64,000 bases of DNA from an uncultured Clostridia bacterium (GCA_947631925.1 CANRNE010000001.1:116030-180029), one strand, 5' to 3'. Shown: positions 51,924 through 60,865, counted from the first letter of the stretch. The notes: generated by a model not told the origin, from the sequence alone. Translations and numbers: made by a program.

Positions 51924-53082
51924 AATCAAAGGCAAAAACAAGGGCGAATGGTCGGAGATGTATATCTTCTTTAAGTTGATGTCCGACAGAAAGGTCTTTG
52001 TCGCCGATAAGGATATGAATAAAATCAAGGACGTTTTTCTGGACATTATCAGCATCATCCGAGAAGAACAAGCGGGAAAGGAGTACCGCTATTATACGGG
52101 AGATACGGTCAAGATCACGCTCAACGGCGTTGATGTCAAATCTTTGGATTCTTCTTTGTTTACCGAAAAGGCAAAGCGCGTTTGGCGCATGATCACCGAA
52201 AACAAAGGGAATACCACTTTTTCGGACGACGATATACGGGAATTTCTCGAATCGATCTTCATCCATAACATTTCCGCACCCGCACAGAAACGGAACGACT
52301 ATTTCGGCGGCACAAAGGACATTGTTTTGGACACGCATGATTATCGTTCCGGCGTCAATCAAATCATGGGCTTCTCCTGTAAGTCGGATATCGACGCGGC
52401 ATCTACTCTGTTCAACGCAAGCGGCGACAATACCAACTTCGAATACGAGCTTGTCGGCAATGTCGATGACGAAGTGATGAATCACTTCAACTCTTTGTAT
52501 CGCGACATAGTGCGCAAAGGCGAAGTTTGCCACGACGTTGCAATCGGCGACAGGCTGAACTACTTGAAATCGCACGGGATCGACGTTCAATTTACCCATG
52601 CGGTCAAGAACACCGCACAACAAAATTTGATCCGTTGCGGCGGCTTCGAAACCCCGCAATTGGTCGCCGAATTGCTGAAATATTACTACTACATAAGATC
52701 GGGGGCGGATACTTCCGTTTCCGATGCAATCAAATATATCGCCGATCACGATGCGGTCGGGTACGGATTCGACGACTTGCAGAACACCTATCACTTGAAA
52801 GTCGCAAATCTGTTGTATTCCATGTTTACGGGCTTGCGCTTCTCCAAACCTTGGAACGGCAAATCGGATGTCAGCGGCGGATATATCGTCGTCAAGCGCG
52901 ACGGAGATGTGGTCGCCTTCCACTCCTGTATCGCCGACGAATTCAAAGACTTCCTTGTCGATAAATTGAAATTCGAAAGTCCTTCTTGCAGTCGGCACGA
53001 TTATCTGTCGATTTACAAGAAGGAAAACGGAAAATATTATGTGAAGTTTGCTCTGCAATTCCGCTTCAAGTTGAAGAAGTAA
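51916..53082 (+). CDS. Type II restriction endonuclease, HpaII family
   Basis: 388 residues from ATG at 51916, placed by AGGAGG (51901-51906). The N-terminus IKGKNKGEWSEMYIFFKLM and the C-terminal part KPWNGKSDVSGGYIVVKRDG, then SPSCSRHDYLSIYKKENGKY, match the RE_HpaII family. It is expected to cut unmethylated CCGG. It overlaps the methylase by 8 bases and is followed one base later by a second methylase. Confidence 0.88.
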   Translation: MAEIKGKNKGEWSEMYIFFKLMSDRKVFVADKDMNKIKDVFLDIISIIREEQAGKEYRYYTGDTVKITLNGVDVKSLDSSLFTEKAKRVWRMITENKGNTTFSDDDIREFLESIFIHNISAPAQKRNDYFGGTKDIVLDTHDYRSGVNQIMGFSCKSDIDAASTLFNASGDNTNFEYELVGNVDDEVMNHFNSLYRDIVRKGEVCHDVAIGDRLNYLKSHGIDVQFTHAVKNTAQQNLIRCGGFETPQLVAELLKYYYYIRSGADTSVSDAIKYIADHDAVGYGFDDLQNTYHLKVANLLYSMFTGLRFSKPWNGKSDVSGGYIVVKRDGDVVAFHSCIADEFKDFLVDKLKFESPSCSRHDYLSIYKKENGKYYVKFALQFRFKLKK

Positions 53083-53083
53083 T

Positions 53084-54016
53084 ATGAGAGTTTGCAGTTT
53101 GTTTTGCGGAATCGGCGGCATTGACCTTGCGTTCGAGCAAGCCGGACATAAAGTCGTTTGGGCAAACGATAAGGACAAATATGCCTGTATGACTTATCGG
53201 CACAACTTTCCCAAAACGGAAGTCGTCGAAGCGGACATTCGCTCGGTCGATAAATCAACGATTCCCGACTTCGATATTCTGATCGCCGGCTTCCCCTGTC
53301 AGCCGTTCTCGGTGTGCGGAAAGCAAAAAGGATTTGCCGACGAACGAGGAAATGTGTTCTTCGAGATCGGAAAGACGATAGATGCAAAACAGCCGCAAAT
53401 CGTATTTTTGGAAAATGTGGCGAATCTGACCGAACACGATCACGGCAAGACATTCAACGTGATACACAACGAACTTGCGGGGCGTGGATATTATATCCGA
53501 TATACGGTTGCCGATGCTTGCGAGTACGGCATCCCGCAACATAGAACGAGAAGTTATATCGTCGCTTTTCGGGACAAGCAAGCCTGTGACGACTTCCGCT
53601 TTCCCGAGAAAGTGCCGCTCGATAAGCGAATTACCGACGTGATAGATACGACGGTGAAAGCGGACGACGGCTACTATCTGAAACCCGATACGCCTATATA
53701 CGAGCGGTTGCGAAAGGCAATCACGGACAATAAGCAACTCTATCGCTTCGCGGATTTCGGAATTCAGGCAAGCAAGGACGGCATCGCCTTTACGTTGAAA
53801 GCGAATATGGGAACGTATCCGAACCGTGTTCCGATCATCAAGGACGATTTCGGAATACGGACGATAACGCCCCGTGAGTGCCTGGCTCTGCAAGGCTTCC
53901 CCGAAAGTTACGCATTCCCGGATACCGTCCCAAAGCGAGAACAATACAAACAAGCCGGCAATACGGTGTGCAAGGATATTATTTTAAGAATAGGAGAAAA
54001 ATTTTATGAAAATTGA
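53084..54016 (+). CDS. Second DNA (cytosine-5) methyltransferase
   Basis: 310 residues. Motif I LFCGIGGIDLAF, motif IV GFPCQPFS (C72), motif VI ENVANL, motif VIII QHRTRSYIV and motif X QAGNTV are all intact. The target-recognition region (about 180-250) differs from the first methylase, so it may modify another site or another strand context. It starts 1 base after the restriction gene and overlaps the SIR2 gene by 11 bases. Confidence 0.9.
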   Translation: MRVCSLFCGIGGIDLAFEQAGHKVVWANDKDKYACMTYRHNFPKTEVVEADIRSVDKSTIPDFDILIAGFPCQPFSVCGKQKGFADERGNVFFEIGKTIDAKQPQIVFLENVANLTEHDHGKTFNVIHNELAGRGYYIRYTVADACEYGIPQHRTRSYIVAFRDKQACDDFRFPEKVPLDKRITDVIDTTVKADDGYYLKPDTPIYERLRKAITDNKQLYRFADFGIQASKDGIAFTLKANMGTYPNRVPIIKDDFGIRTITPRECLALQGFPESYAFPDTVPKREQYKQAGNTVCKDIILRIGEKFYEN

Positions 54017-56297
54017 TTTGGAAAATCTATTTGCACAAAAAATCGTTTCGGGGATAAATCTTTTCACAGGGGCGGGCTTCTCCGTTTTGCCTTCGCCTTC
54101 TGGTGATAAATTGCCTACTGGCAAAGAGTTTTGCGAAGAAGTGATAACAAAATTCAATTTGCAGGACATTTCTGCCGATAAAGGTTTATCGTACATTTCC
54201 GAATTTTGTCCAGACCAGGAGTACCAAGATTTTTTAAGAGAAAGATTTACAGTTCATTCTTATAATCCTCTCTATGATCAAATAAACAAAATCAATATGC
54301 GTACTTACGTTACGACCAATATCGATAATATTATTCGTTTGGTTATGGATAAAAGTACAAAATATTATTTGAAAAGCATTTGCGAGTATGGTGCTTCCAT
54401 GAATGGGGAGAACGAACTTTCATTTATTCCATTGCATGGAGATGTGGCTAATTCAGGGAAGCTTTATTTTGGATTATTTGATTTGGTTACTGTAGATAAA
54501 AATAATGCGGATCTGTTTGAGCAAATGTTTGGTCAATTGGTTAAACAGCCGATACTGTTTTGGGGATATAGTTTCCAGGACAAGGGAGTATTGAGTGTTG
54601 TAAAAAGATTAATAGAACAAGGCAATAATGAGATTTGGGTTCAGTTTTTGCCTGAGGAGCAAGATGCAATCAAACTCTTCAGAAGTAAGGGCTGCCATAT
54701 AATTGAAGCCAATACACTATCACTTTTGCAATGGATACAAGACAACATCAATATTACCATTGAAGATAATGCCTCTGATTTAATTGAAGATACAAGGTTA
54801 GATAAATATAGAATTCCAACCATTTCTAAGATAGCCAGTATCCCACAATCGGAATATTATCAGCAGGGGAATACGGGATGGCATCCTGTTCTTGCCGATG
54901 TCCCTTATGAAAGGAAAATTGTTTCCGAGATTGAAAATGCTGCAATTTCAAAAAAGAATGTTGTTTTATCAGGATGTCGATTTTCTGGAAAAACAACGAT
55001 ATTAATGCAATTAGCAAGAAAGGTAAATTGTCGTAATAAATTTTATGTTGACGGAATTAGTAAAGCCGAAGCAGAATTTATTTTAAATATTATTGGCAAT
55101 GAGTCGGCATGGATATTCTTTAATAACTTTACAGATGATATCTTTGCATACAACTGTTTTGCCAAAAGGGATAATATTTTTCTTGTGGGGACTGCGGAAG
55201 AATATCATTTTGAAACAGTAAAGCATTTGATCGATAGAGAGCTTACTTATAAAATCTTCAATTGTAGCGAGATAACTAAAGACGAGGCGCGACATATTTA
55301 CAATAAAATTCCGGCAGGACTGAGAAAAAGCATATTTAAATATAAAGATAATGATGATGAGAAATTTTCCATGTTGGAACTGGTGGCTCAAAATGTCGTC
55401 GGTGTGTTTGCAAAAAAACATATATCGCAAATGATAAATGCAGTTTCGCGTGAAGATGATAATATGTTTACCGCAATTATCCTTGCTTCATACCTTTCAG
55501 AATACGGATCCGCGCTTTCGTATGCCAATATTTCTACGATACTTGATATAAATGTTTACCCAGATGCTATAAAATTAATTAATAAAGTTAAAGATTACTT
55601 GAGAACTTTTGACTTGCACCTGGATAATGATGAATCATATCAAGACTATTTTGTTTTGCGTTCTAAATTGTTTGCCTATAATGCAAAAAATATTTTATTA
55701 GAAGAGCATAAAAATAAATTCGCGTCGGTAGTTAAACTTTTTACTTTGCGCGAATCACGGTATGGCATCGCAAGATATAACGTTTTTAGACGCAAAGCAT
55801 ATGATGCCCAATTATTTTCCGAATTATTTACCAAAGACGAGGCAATCTCTTTATATAAATTTTTATATAAAATTGAGAATAGTCCGTATACATTACAACA
55901 ATTAGCTTTATGTTTGGCAAATTTTCATGATTATCAAAATGCTTTTCTCTGCATTGATAAGGCTATAAGCGAGATGCCGAACAATTTTAGCTTTAAAAAT
56001 TCACAAGCAATCATTATGTTTGAAGCAAACAAGATGCTATTGTCTGCAGAAGCGGTTGAGCATATGCGTTTTGCTATGGAAACTTTACGAATCTGTTACA
56101 ATGACGACAAACGTAAAATTTACCATGCACAAAAATTCTCGGAATTTGCAATTTATTTCTATGAGAAGCATAAATGTGCGGATTATTTAGAAGAAGCACA
56201 ACATTGGTTGTTTGAAATGTCTAATCAGAGCGAAGGCGTGTCAAGATATACAAATAAATTAAAAGAAAAACTCTCTTCAATAATATCGACATTATAA
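54006..56297 (+). CDS. SIR2-P-loop NTPase protein with TPR-like C-terminus (Avs/STAND-like defence candidate)
   Basis: 763 residues. SIR2 domain about 1-250: LFTGAGFSVLPS (about 19-30), YVTTNIDNI (about 101-109) with the NAD-handling N/D, IPLHGD (H144) and LFWGYSFQD. Walker A is GCRFSGKT (about 323-330), followed by a short beta-alpha ATPase region (AWIFFNNFTDD as Walker-B-like strand). Residues about 560-763 are helical, TPR-like. A SIR2 effector joined to a STAND-type ATPase and helical sensor is the layout of NAD-depleting antiphage proteins such as Avs5. The gene is far more AT-rich than its neighbours, a sign of recent transfer. Its start lies inside the second methylase gene, so it is coupled to restriction-modification. 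Confidence 0.78.
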   Translation: MKIDLENLFAQKIVSGINLFTGAGFSVLPSPSGDKLPTGKEFCEEVITKFNLQDISADKGLSYISEFCPDQEYQDFLRERFTVHSYNPLYDQINKINMRTYVTTNIDNIIRLVMDKSTKYYLKSICEYGASMNGENELSFIPLHGDVANSGKLYFGLFDLVTVDKNNADLFEQMFGQLVKQPILFWGYSFQDKGVLSVVKRLIEQGNNEIWVQFLPEEQDAIKLFRSKGCHIIEANTLSLLQWIQDNINITIEDNASDLIEDTRLDKYRIPTISKIASIPQSEYYQQGNTGWHPVLADVPYERKIVSEIENAAISKKNVVLSGCRFSGKTTILMQLARKVNCRNKFYVDGISKAEAEFILNIIGNESAWIFFNNFTDDIFAYNCFAKRDNIFLVGTAEEYHFETVKHLIDRELTYKIFNCSEITKDEARHIYNKIPAGLRKSIFKYKDNDDEKFSMLELVAQNVVGVFAKKHISQMINAVSREDDNMFTAIILASYLSEYGSALSYANISTILDINVYPDAIKLINKVKDYLRTFDLHLDNDESYQDYFVLRSKLFAYNAKNILLEEHKNKFASVVKLFTLRESRYGIARYNVFRRKAYDAQLFSELFTKDEAISLYKFLYKIENSPYTLQQLALCLANFHDYQNAFLCIDKAISEMPNNFSFKNSQAIIMFEANKMLLSAEAVEHMRFAMETLRICYNDDKRKIYHAQKFSEFAIYFYEKHKCADYLEEAQHWLFEMSNQSEGVSRYTNKLKEKLSSIISTL

Positions 56298-56305
56298 TCT
56301 AAATC

Positions 56306-56346
56306 AAAAACAACTGGGTTATACAATTAGTATAGCCCAGTTGTTT
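56306..56346. terminator. Terminator after the SIR2 defence gene
   Basis: Long hairpin AAAACAACTGGGTTATAC-AATTA-GTATAGCCCAGTTGTTTT (one small bulge), A- and T-flanked, so active both ways. Confidence 0.85.
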
Positions 56347-56397
56347 TGACTCGCCCAAAGGTGTATTCCGATATAAAATTAAGTTTTTCTTGATTCC

Positions 56398-57462
56398 CTA
56401 TGGAATACACCCATATTGGGCGGGGGTTTCGCCTGCAAAGAATTTTCGGTTGTGAACTACCGAGGGGTGGTCGGGCGCGAGGGCGAGCGACTTTTGATGA
56501 AATTCGAGCGATTTTTCACGTTCCCCCAAGACATGGTATAGGGCAACGAGCTCAAGCGTGGGGAAAATCGTGCGGCAATCAGGCAATTCGAAGTCGCCTT
56601 CCTCGGTGTGGTCGCGGCAACGAAGCGCGGCCTCGAACCAAAATACCGCCTCGCGAAACCGCCCCGTCTCCTTGTAAAGTTTTCCAAGCTCGCAGAGGAC
56701 AGAGGCGCGCGGCTCACCGTACAAAAAACTTCGGAAAAGGGCCTCAAACGCCCCGTTTTTATCCCCCATTTGCCACTTACAGGCAGAAAGAACTTTGCAC
56801 GCCTCGATTTTATTGACGTACCAGCCCTCGCCGCGCAGCATCTCTTCGAGCGTCGCGGCCGCCTGCACATACAGCCCGCGGTAAAATAGTTCCCGCCCGA
56901 AATAGAAGAGGTCCCGCGCCGAGAGCCGCTCCTTTTGCGCCCATTTCAGGTAAATTTGCAGGTTTCTGTCCCCGCGCTCCTTCCCCGTCGGAAGGTGCGT
57001 CACCGTGAAATCCGCATGCACGGTTTTTCCGAATCTGACGATGCACTCGTGGACATGCCCCCTCCATTTTGCCTCGGGGCACCGTTTGAGGATGCGCTCG
57101 CGCTCGTAGAGGAGGCCGCCCGTTTTGTATTTGCACATCACGACGTCGGGGCGCTCCTCTTTTAGCATTTTTTTGAGCGCGGCGAACCGATTCTGCGTCT
57201 CTTGTTCGATGACATCGTCCGCATCCAGCCAAAGAAGATATTCCTCCCGCGCCTTGGAGAAGGAGAAGTTGCGCGCCGCGGCAAAGTCATCTTCCCAGCA
57301 AAAATCGTAGATGTTGCTTGTAAATTTGCTTGCAATCTCCTTGGTTTTGTCCTGCGAACCCGTGTCGACGATGACAATTTCATCAACAAAATCCCGCACG
57401 GACGCAAGGCATCGCCCGAGCACCTCCTCCTCGTTTCGCACAATCATGCAAAGGGAAATCAT
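56398..57462 (-). CDS. GT2 glycosyltransferase with TPR domain (SunS-like)
   Basis: 354 residues. It starts MISLCMIVRNEEEVLGRCL, with IVIVDTGSQDKT and the metal/nucleotide motif WLDADD (79-83; DADD is residues 80-83), the usual GT-A fold of family 2. RWRGHVHECI follows at about 133. Residues about 185-345 form TPR-like helix pairs. This layout is known from peptide/protein glycosyltransferases such as SunS and from enzymes beside collagen-like surface proteins. The start codon lies inside the 71-bp repeat that also precedes the collagen-like gene at 62412, suggesting that protein as its substrate. Confidence 0.85.
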   Translation of the reverse strand: MISLCMIVRNEEEVLGRCLASVRDFVDEIVIVDTGSQDKTKEIASKFTSNIYDFCWEDDFAAARNFSFSKAREEYLLWLDADDVIEQETQNRFAALKKMLKEERPDVVMCKYKTGGLLYERERILKRCPEAKWRGHVHECIVRFGKTVHADFTVTHLPTGKERGDRNLQIYLKWAQKERLSARDLFYFGRELFYRGLYVQAAATLEEMLRGEGWYVNKIEACKVLSACKWQMGDKNGAFEALFRSFLYGEPRASVLCELGKLYKETGRFREAVFWFEAALRCRDHTEEGDFELPDCRTIFPTLELVALYHVLGEREKSLEFHQKSLALAPDHPSVVHNRKFFAGETPAQYGCIP

Positions 57463-57522
57463 TCTGTCACCTCTTTTTCTGTTTCAGGATATGATGAAAC
57501 AGGGCGGTTTGGACAATCGCCT
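57452..57522 (+). repeat. 71-bp perfect direct repeat, left copy
   Basis: Identical to 62323-62393. It contains the first codons and ribosome binding site of the glycosyltransferase (minus strand). It also has a dyad CTGTTTCA-GGATATGA-TGAAACAG and a GGCG...CGCC dyad. Confidence 0.95.
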
Positions 57523-57566
57523 CATTAGGGGGGAACGGAAGAATTGTTTCCGAAAGCGGAAATGTG

Positions 57567-57600
57567 GCCCGACGGCATTGACTGTCGGGCTGTTTTCTTA
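57567..57600 (+). terminator. Hairpin with T-rich tail inside the left end of the insert
   Basis: GCCCGAC pairs with GTCGGGC around a 10-base loop, followed by TGTTTTCTT. There is no gene on the plus strand just before it; it may mark a lost gene end. Confidence 0.5.
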
Positions 57601-57631
57601 CTATCGGGCGCCGAAAAATCGACGATGGATA

Positions 57632-57660
57632 TTGCAATCGGCGCTTCGTTATGGTATAAT
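57632..57660 (+). promoter_or_regulatory. Promoter of the HTH protein gene
   Basis: TTGCAA (57632-57637), 17-base spacer, TATAAT (57655-57660) with preceding TGG. Confidence 0.75.
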
Positions 57661-57700
57661 GGTCCCGATATCGCATCGCAGAGGGAAGGGTGTAGAAGAG

Positions 57701-58327
57701 ATGGGAAAGAGAAGGTATCTGAAAGTAGACCCCAAGCAAAAACGGCCGAAAGATCATGAAGTGATTTGTGACGATTACGACAATCGCCCGGATGCGCTTC
57801 AGGACGACAACCATCCTGAGCGTCCGAAGGAGGATTTCAGTTCCCGCACCGAAACGAACATTTATTATTTCCGCACAGGGGAGCGCGCCGAGATGAAAGA
57901 GACCCCCACGATAGAAAAAATACGCAATCTCTTCTTTTTTGCACTCGAAGCGGACGGAGAACCGGATCAAGTCGAGCCGGAGTATTTTTGTGAAATGCGG
58001 CAGATTAGTTTATCCAATTTCCGAAGACTGCTTGCAATCATGCGGGAATACTACGGCGTTTACGGCGAGGACGGCAACGCCTATCACGATACGCCCTCAA
58101 ACCGCAAATATCTTGCGCTCCTCGCCCTGCATGACAGATTGGAGGACGGCGTGGATATGAAGTCATTTTGCGCCGAATTTCATATCGGCCGCACGACCTT
58201 CTACCGCTATCTTGCGATTGTGGAAGATTTCTATTATTATCTTCGAGGGGGAGCGAAAGTGATTGCGCTCCTCGGCGACGGAAGGTATATCGGCGCCTAT
58301 CCCGACGACCTTGATTATGAAATCTAA
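57701..58327 (+). CDS. HTH-containing protein of unknown function
   Basis: 208 residues from ATG at 57701; longer frames start before the promoter. The basic start MGKRRYLKVDPKQKRPKD is followed by a polar region, and the C-terminal half has two helix-turn-helix-like segments (CEMRQISLSNFRRLLAIMRE and SFCAEFHIGRTTFYRYLAIV). Probably a DNA-binding regulator of the insert. I do not recognise a named family. It is single, with its own promoter and terminator. Confidence 0.6.
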   Translation: MGKRRYLKVDPKQKRPKDHEVICDDYDNRPDALQDDNHPERPKEDFSSRTETNIYYFRTGERAEMKETPTIEKIRNLFFFALEADGEPDQVEPEYFCEMRQISLSNFRRLLAIMREYYGVYGEDGNAYHDTPSNRKYLALLALHDRLEDGVDMKSFCAEFHIGRTTFYRYLAIVEDFYYYLRGGAKVIALLGDGRYIGAYPDDLDYEI

Positions 58328-58355
58328 TCAATCAAAATACATGATAGAATTTGAG

Positions 58356-58390
58356 GACGGCTTCCGATAATTTTGGGAGCCGTCTTTTTT
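58356..58390 (+). terminator. Terminator of the HTH protein gene
   Basis: GACGGCTTCC / GGGAGCCGTC hairpin followed by TTTTTT. Confidence 0.88.
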
Positions 58391-58394
58391 GCTA

Positions 58395-58560
58395 TTCAGA
58401 CATATGGGATTCAAATCCCCATTTTTTTGAGCCGATATGCTATAACGTATTCGCGGTTGGCTTCCCGCGCAAAAATTTTCGCCGCCGCCCGCGACGCCAT
58501 TTCAGACATATGGGACCTGACCCCCACATTTTTTTTGGCCGTATGTTATAATGTATTCGC
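58395..58560 (+). repeat. Two tandem 60-bp promoter-like repeats
   Basis: TTCAGACATATGGGA...TATAAC/T-GTATTCGC occurs at 58395-58454 and at 58501-58560 (106 bp apart, about three quarters identical). Each ends with a -10-like element (TATAAC, and TATAAT at 58547-58552). They lie upstream of the LRR protein gene. Confidence 0.8.
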
Positions 58561-58768
58561 ATTTCGAAATTGATGCATTTGCGTCCGTGAACACCCTTTG
58601 CGCCTTCGAACAGAGCGCGCGCGCCGTAACATGCCGAAGCGACCGATGTCGCATTTTTCGCAGATTGACAACTGTGTCGATGAGCCCTGTCTGTTCGCAT
58701 CGACGCGACCTTTTATGTCTCATGTGCCCAAACTGACGCTTCAAAAAATTGAAAAAAGGAGAAAAACG
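58561..58768 (+). other. Long leader of the LRR operon
   Basis: If transcription starts after the TATAAT at 58547, about 210 nt precede the start codon. An open frame runs through it but without ribosome binding site. No named RNA structure was recognised. Confidence 0.4.
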
Positions 58769-59647
58769 ATGAAAAAAGAGAAAGAAACTCCCAATCTTTT
58801 CGGCATGCTCGATCTTTCCCGTCCGTTGCCTGAAAAGGATTACGACGACATTGCCGATATTGATATTTATGAAGACGCAATTACGTTCGATGCAAACAGC
58901 GGGTATTCCTTTGAAGAGGATTATGAAACAATCCTCATGTATTATCGCGGGGATTACAAATTGTTCTACATAAAAGACGTAGACGTCATCGGGAGCTATG
59001 CGTTTGCGAACAGAAAAAAGCTCAAAGAAATCTCGATTGATTGTTGCGTCAAACAAATTTTAGATAACGCATTTGTAAACTGCGTCAATTTGAAATCCGT
59101 GAAATTTGAAAAAGATGAGGACATGGGGGTTATCTATATCGGCAACGCCGCCTTCTCGGGGTGCGAGGCGCTCGAGGAAATCGCCTTGCCCGAAACCTTG
59201 CAGTCCATCGGCAGCGCAGCGTTTACGGGTTGCTCTTCGCTCGGACACATCGAAATTCCCGACTCCGTCGTCTCCATCGGCGAGGCCGCGTTTTTGGGCT
59301 GCACTCAGCTTTCCGTAAATAAACTCCCCAAAAACCTCAAAGTCGTCGAAAGAGGCGCCTTTTCCCAAGTCGGATTCGTGTGCGACCTTCCCGAGCGCGT
59401 GATGATTATCGAAGAGTACGCATTCGAATTTTGCTACATGCGCAGCTTTTATATTCCGAAGTCCGTCAAATATATTGGCCGCAATGCGTTTCCGAAAATC
59501 GAAATCTATGACGATGAATATGACGACGAAGACGGTTACGTTCTTTTCGAGGGCACCGAAGAGGAGTGGAACCGGATTGAGATTGACAACGCGGACGGCT
59601 GGCTCGACGGCTACAAGGTAAAATTCAACTGCAAGAGAAGAAAGTAA
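58769..59647 (+). CDS. BspA-type leucine-rich repeat (LRR_5) protein, cytoplasmic
   Basis: 292 residues from ATG at 58769 (AAAGGAG upstream). Repeats of about 23 residues (IGNAAFSGCEALEEIALPET, IGSAAFTGCSSLGHIEIPDS, IGEAAFLGCTQLSVNKLPKN) form the LRR_5/BspA solenoid at about 85-235. No signal peptide or membrane helix is seen, unlike most BspA proteins, so it should act inside the cell. First gene of a three-gene operon with a sigma-region-4-like protein. Confidence 0.85.
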   Translation: MKKEKETPNLFGMLDLSRPLPEKDYDDIADIDIYEDAITFDANSGYSFEEDYETILMYYRGDYKLFYIKDVDVIGSYAFANRKKLKEISIDCCVKQILDNAFVNCVNLKSVKFEKDEDMGVIYIGNAAFSGCEALEEIALPETLQSIGSAAFTGCSSLGHIEIPDSVVSIGEAAFLGCTQLSVNKLPKNLKVVERGAFSQVGFVCDLPERVMIIEEYAFEFCYMRSFYIPKSVKYIGRNAFPKIEIYDDEYDDEDGYVLFEGTEEEWNRIEIDNADGWLDGYKVKFNCKRRK

Positions 59648-59657
59648 GGAGGTAGAT

Positions 59658-60434
59658 ATGAACGAAGAAACAACTTCAGAACTGAGAGAACATGAGCTCA
59701 AACGCATGACCACGCAGTACTACTGCGGGCGGCGGGAGCAGGCGATGGGCGAAGAGCTCTCCCGCCTCTGTACGCTCTCTTACGACGAGCTCCCCTGCGA
59801 CGAAAGAGAGAAGAAAGCGCTCTACAACCTCGCGAAAGAGCGCCTTTGCAAGTCCGAAGAAGAGATTCCCGCCTTCAAAAACTATTGCAAGAGAATGTGC
59901 GAAAAGGAGTGGCCGAAGAATGTTTACGAAGAGATTTTGGGCGGACCCGTTCTCCTGAAAGAGGGCGCGGAGGAGCGGGTGCATAGCAACCTGAATTGCT
60001 TTCCGCAAATGGAGCGCGCGTGCATTCTGAAGCTCTTCTGCGAGCGAAAAACCTGCGATGAAATCTGCGAAGAGCTCCGGATTTATCCGACCGAGCTCGA
60101 AGAGCACATCACGTGGGGGCTTCGCCGCCTGCGCCACCCGCGATACACCCGAAACATCGAACGCTATGTCGTTCTTCTCACGGAAGACGCGCTTTTGTCT
60201 GAAGTCGCCGCCGCCTGCAAGAGCGAAGAAGACCTCATGTATGCGCTCAATCAGGTTCCGATGCAAACCCCCGTATGCCGCATACCGGAGTCTCTTCGGA
60301 GCGAGGCGCTCGCGCTCGTGCGCGCCCATCCCGAAGTGAAGATTACGGCGGCATTCTTGCAAAAGAACTTAAAAATTCCCTATCCCGAGGCCGCTACCCT
60401 CAAGGAGTTGCTCTTTACTCCCCACGGAGCATAA
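59658..60434 (+). CDS. Protein with a sigma-70 region-4-like helix-turn-helix
   Basis: 258 residues. Residues about 113-170 (CFPQMERACILKLFCERKTC, DEICEELRIYPTELEEHI, then WGLRRLRHPRYTRNI) parallel RpoD region 4, including the LRRLRHP signature at its end. No region 2 is present, so it is not a complete sigma factor. It may bind -35 DNA or RNA polymerase. The N-terminal 110 residues are cysteine- and charge-rich and the C-terminal 85 are helical, both unassigned. AAGGAGG precedes the start. Confidence 0.65.
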   Translation: MNEETTSELREHELKRMTTQYYCGRREQAMGEELSRLCTLSYDELPCDEREKKALYNLAKERLCKSEEEIPAFKNYCKRMCEKEWPKNVYEEILGGPVLLKEGAEERVHSNLNCFPQMERACILKLFCERKTCDEICEELRIYPTELEEHITWGLRRLRHPRYTRNIERYVVLLTEDALLSEVAAACKSEEDLMYALNQVPMQTPVCRIPESLRSEALALVRAHPEVKITAAFLQKNLKIPYPEAATLKELLFTPHGA

Positions 60435-60492
60435 GCCGAAGACCCAAACGCCACACAAAATCAGTCAAAATAAAAAAAGGAGATAAAGCAGT

Positions 60493-60786
60493 ATGGTTGA
60501 AAGCATGAACAAGTACCTCGGGAAAGAAGTTGTCATCAAATCTTTGGACGCCCGCGGGTACCTTTCAAAGATTACAGGGGCGACAATCGAAGTAAAAACC
60601 GAGGCCCACGGCTGCCGCGGCTTTGACACGGGAACGGGGCCCGACGACAATGCAGTCGCCAAAGGGTATGTTGTGTTCGTCGACCCGTCCCTTAAAGAGC
60701 CCTTCCTGAAAGATTATGAGGAATACCAACACTCTTTCATCGGCCGAATGGAGAGATTCGAGGACGCGTTCCGCCGTTATGACTAA
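60493..60786 (+). CDS. Small protein of unknown function (97 aa)
   Basis: Start with AAAAGGAG upstream. The sequence begins VESMNKYLGKEVVIKSLDAR and runs beta-rich through GATIEVKTEAHG, GTGPDDNAVAKGYVVFV, then a helical end. No family recognised. Likely co-transcribed with the sigma-like gene (58-base gap). Confidence 0.65.
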   Translation: MVESMNKYLGKEVVIKSLDARGYLSKITGATIEVKTEAHGCRGFDTGTGPDDNAVAKGYVVFVDPSLKEPFLKDYEEYQHSFIGRMERFEDAFRRYD

Positions 60787-60804
60787 TTGTTTTCAAAAAG
60801 GCTA

Positions 60805-60833
60805 TTGACGACAAAAAAGTTGTATTGTATAAT
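60805..60833 (+). promoter_or_regulatory. Promoter of the integrase-N-like gene
   Basis: TTGACG (60805-60810), 17-base spacer, TATAAT (60828-60833). Confidence 0.8.
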
Positions 60834-60865
60834 AAATTCATTAAAAAAACAAAAGGAGAATGAGT

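Noticed and set aside
58598..58768. Upstream extension of the LRR protein
   Set aside because: Arg/Cys-rich residues without homology, no ribosome binding site; a good one precedes ATG 58769.
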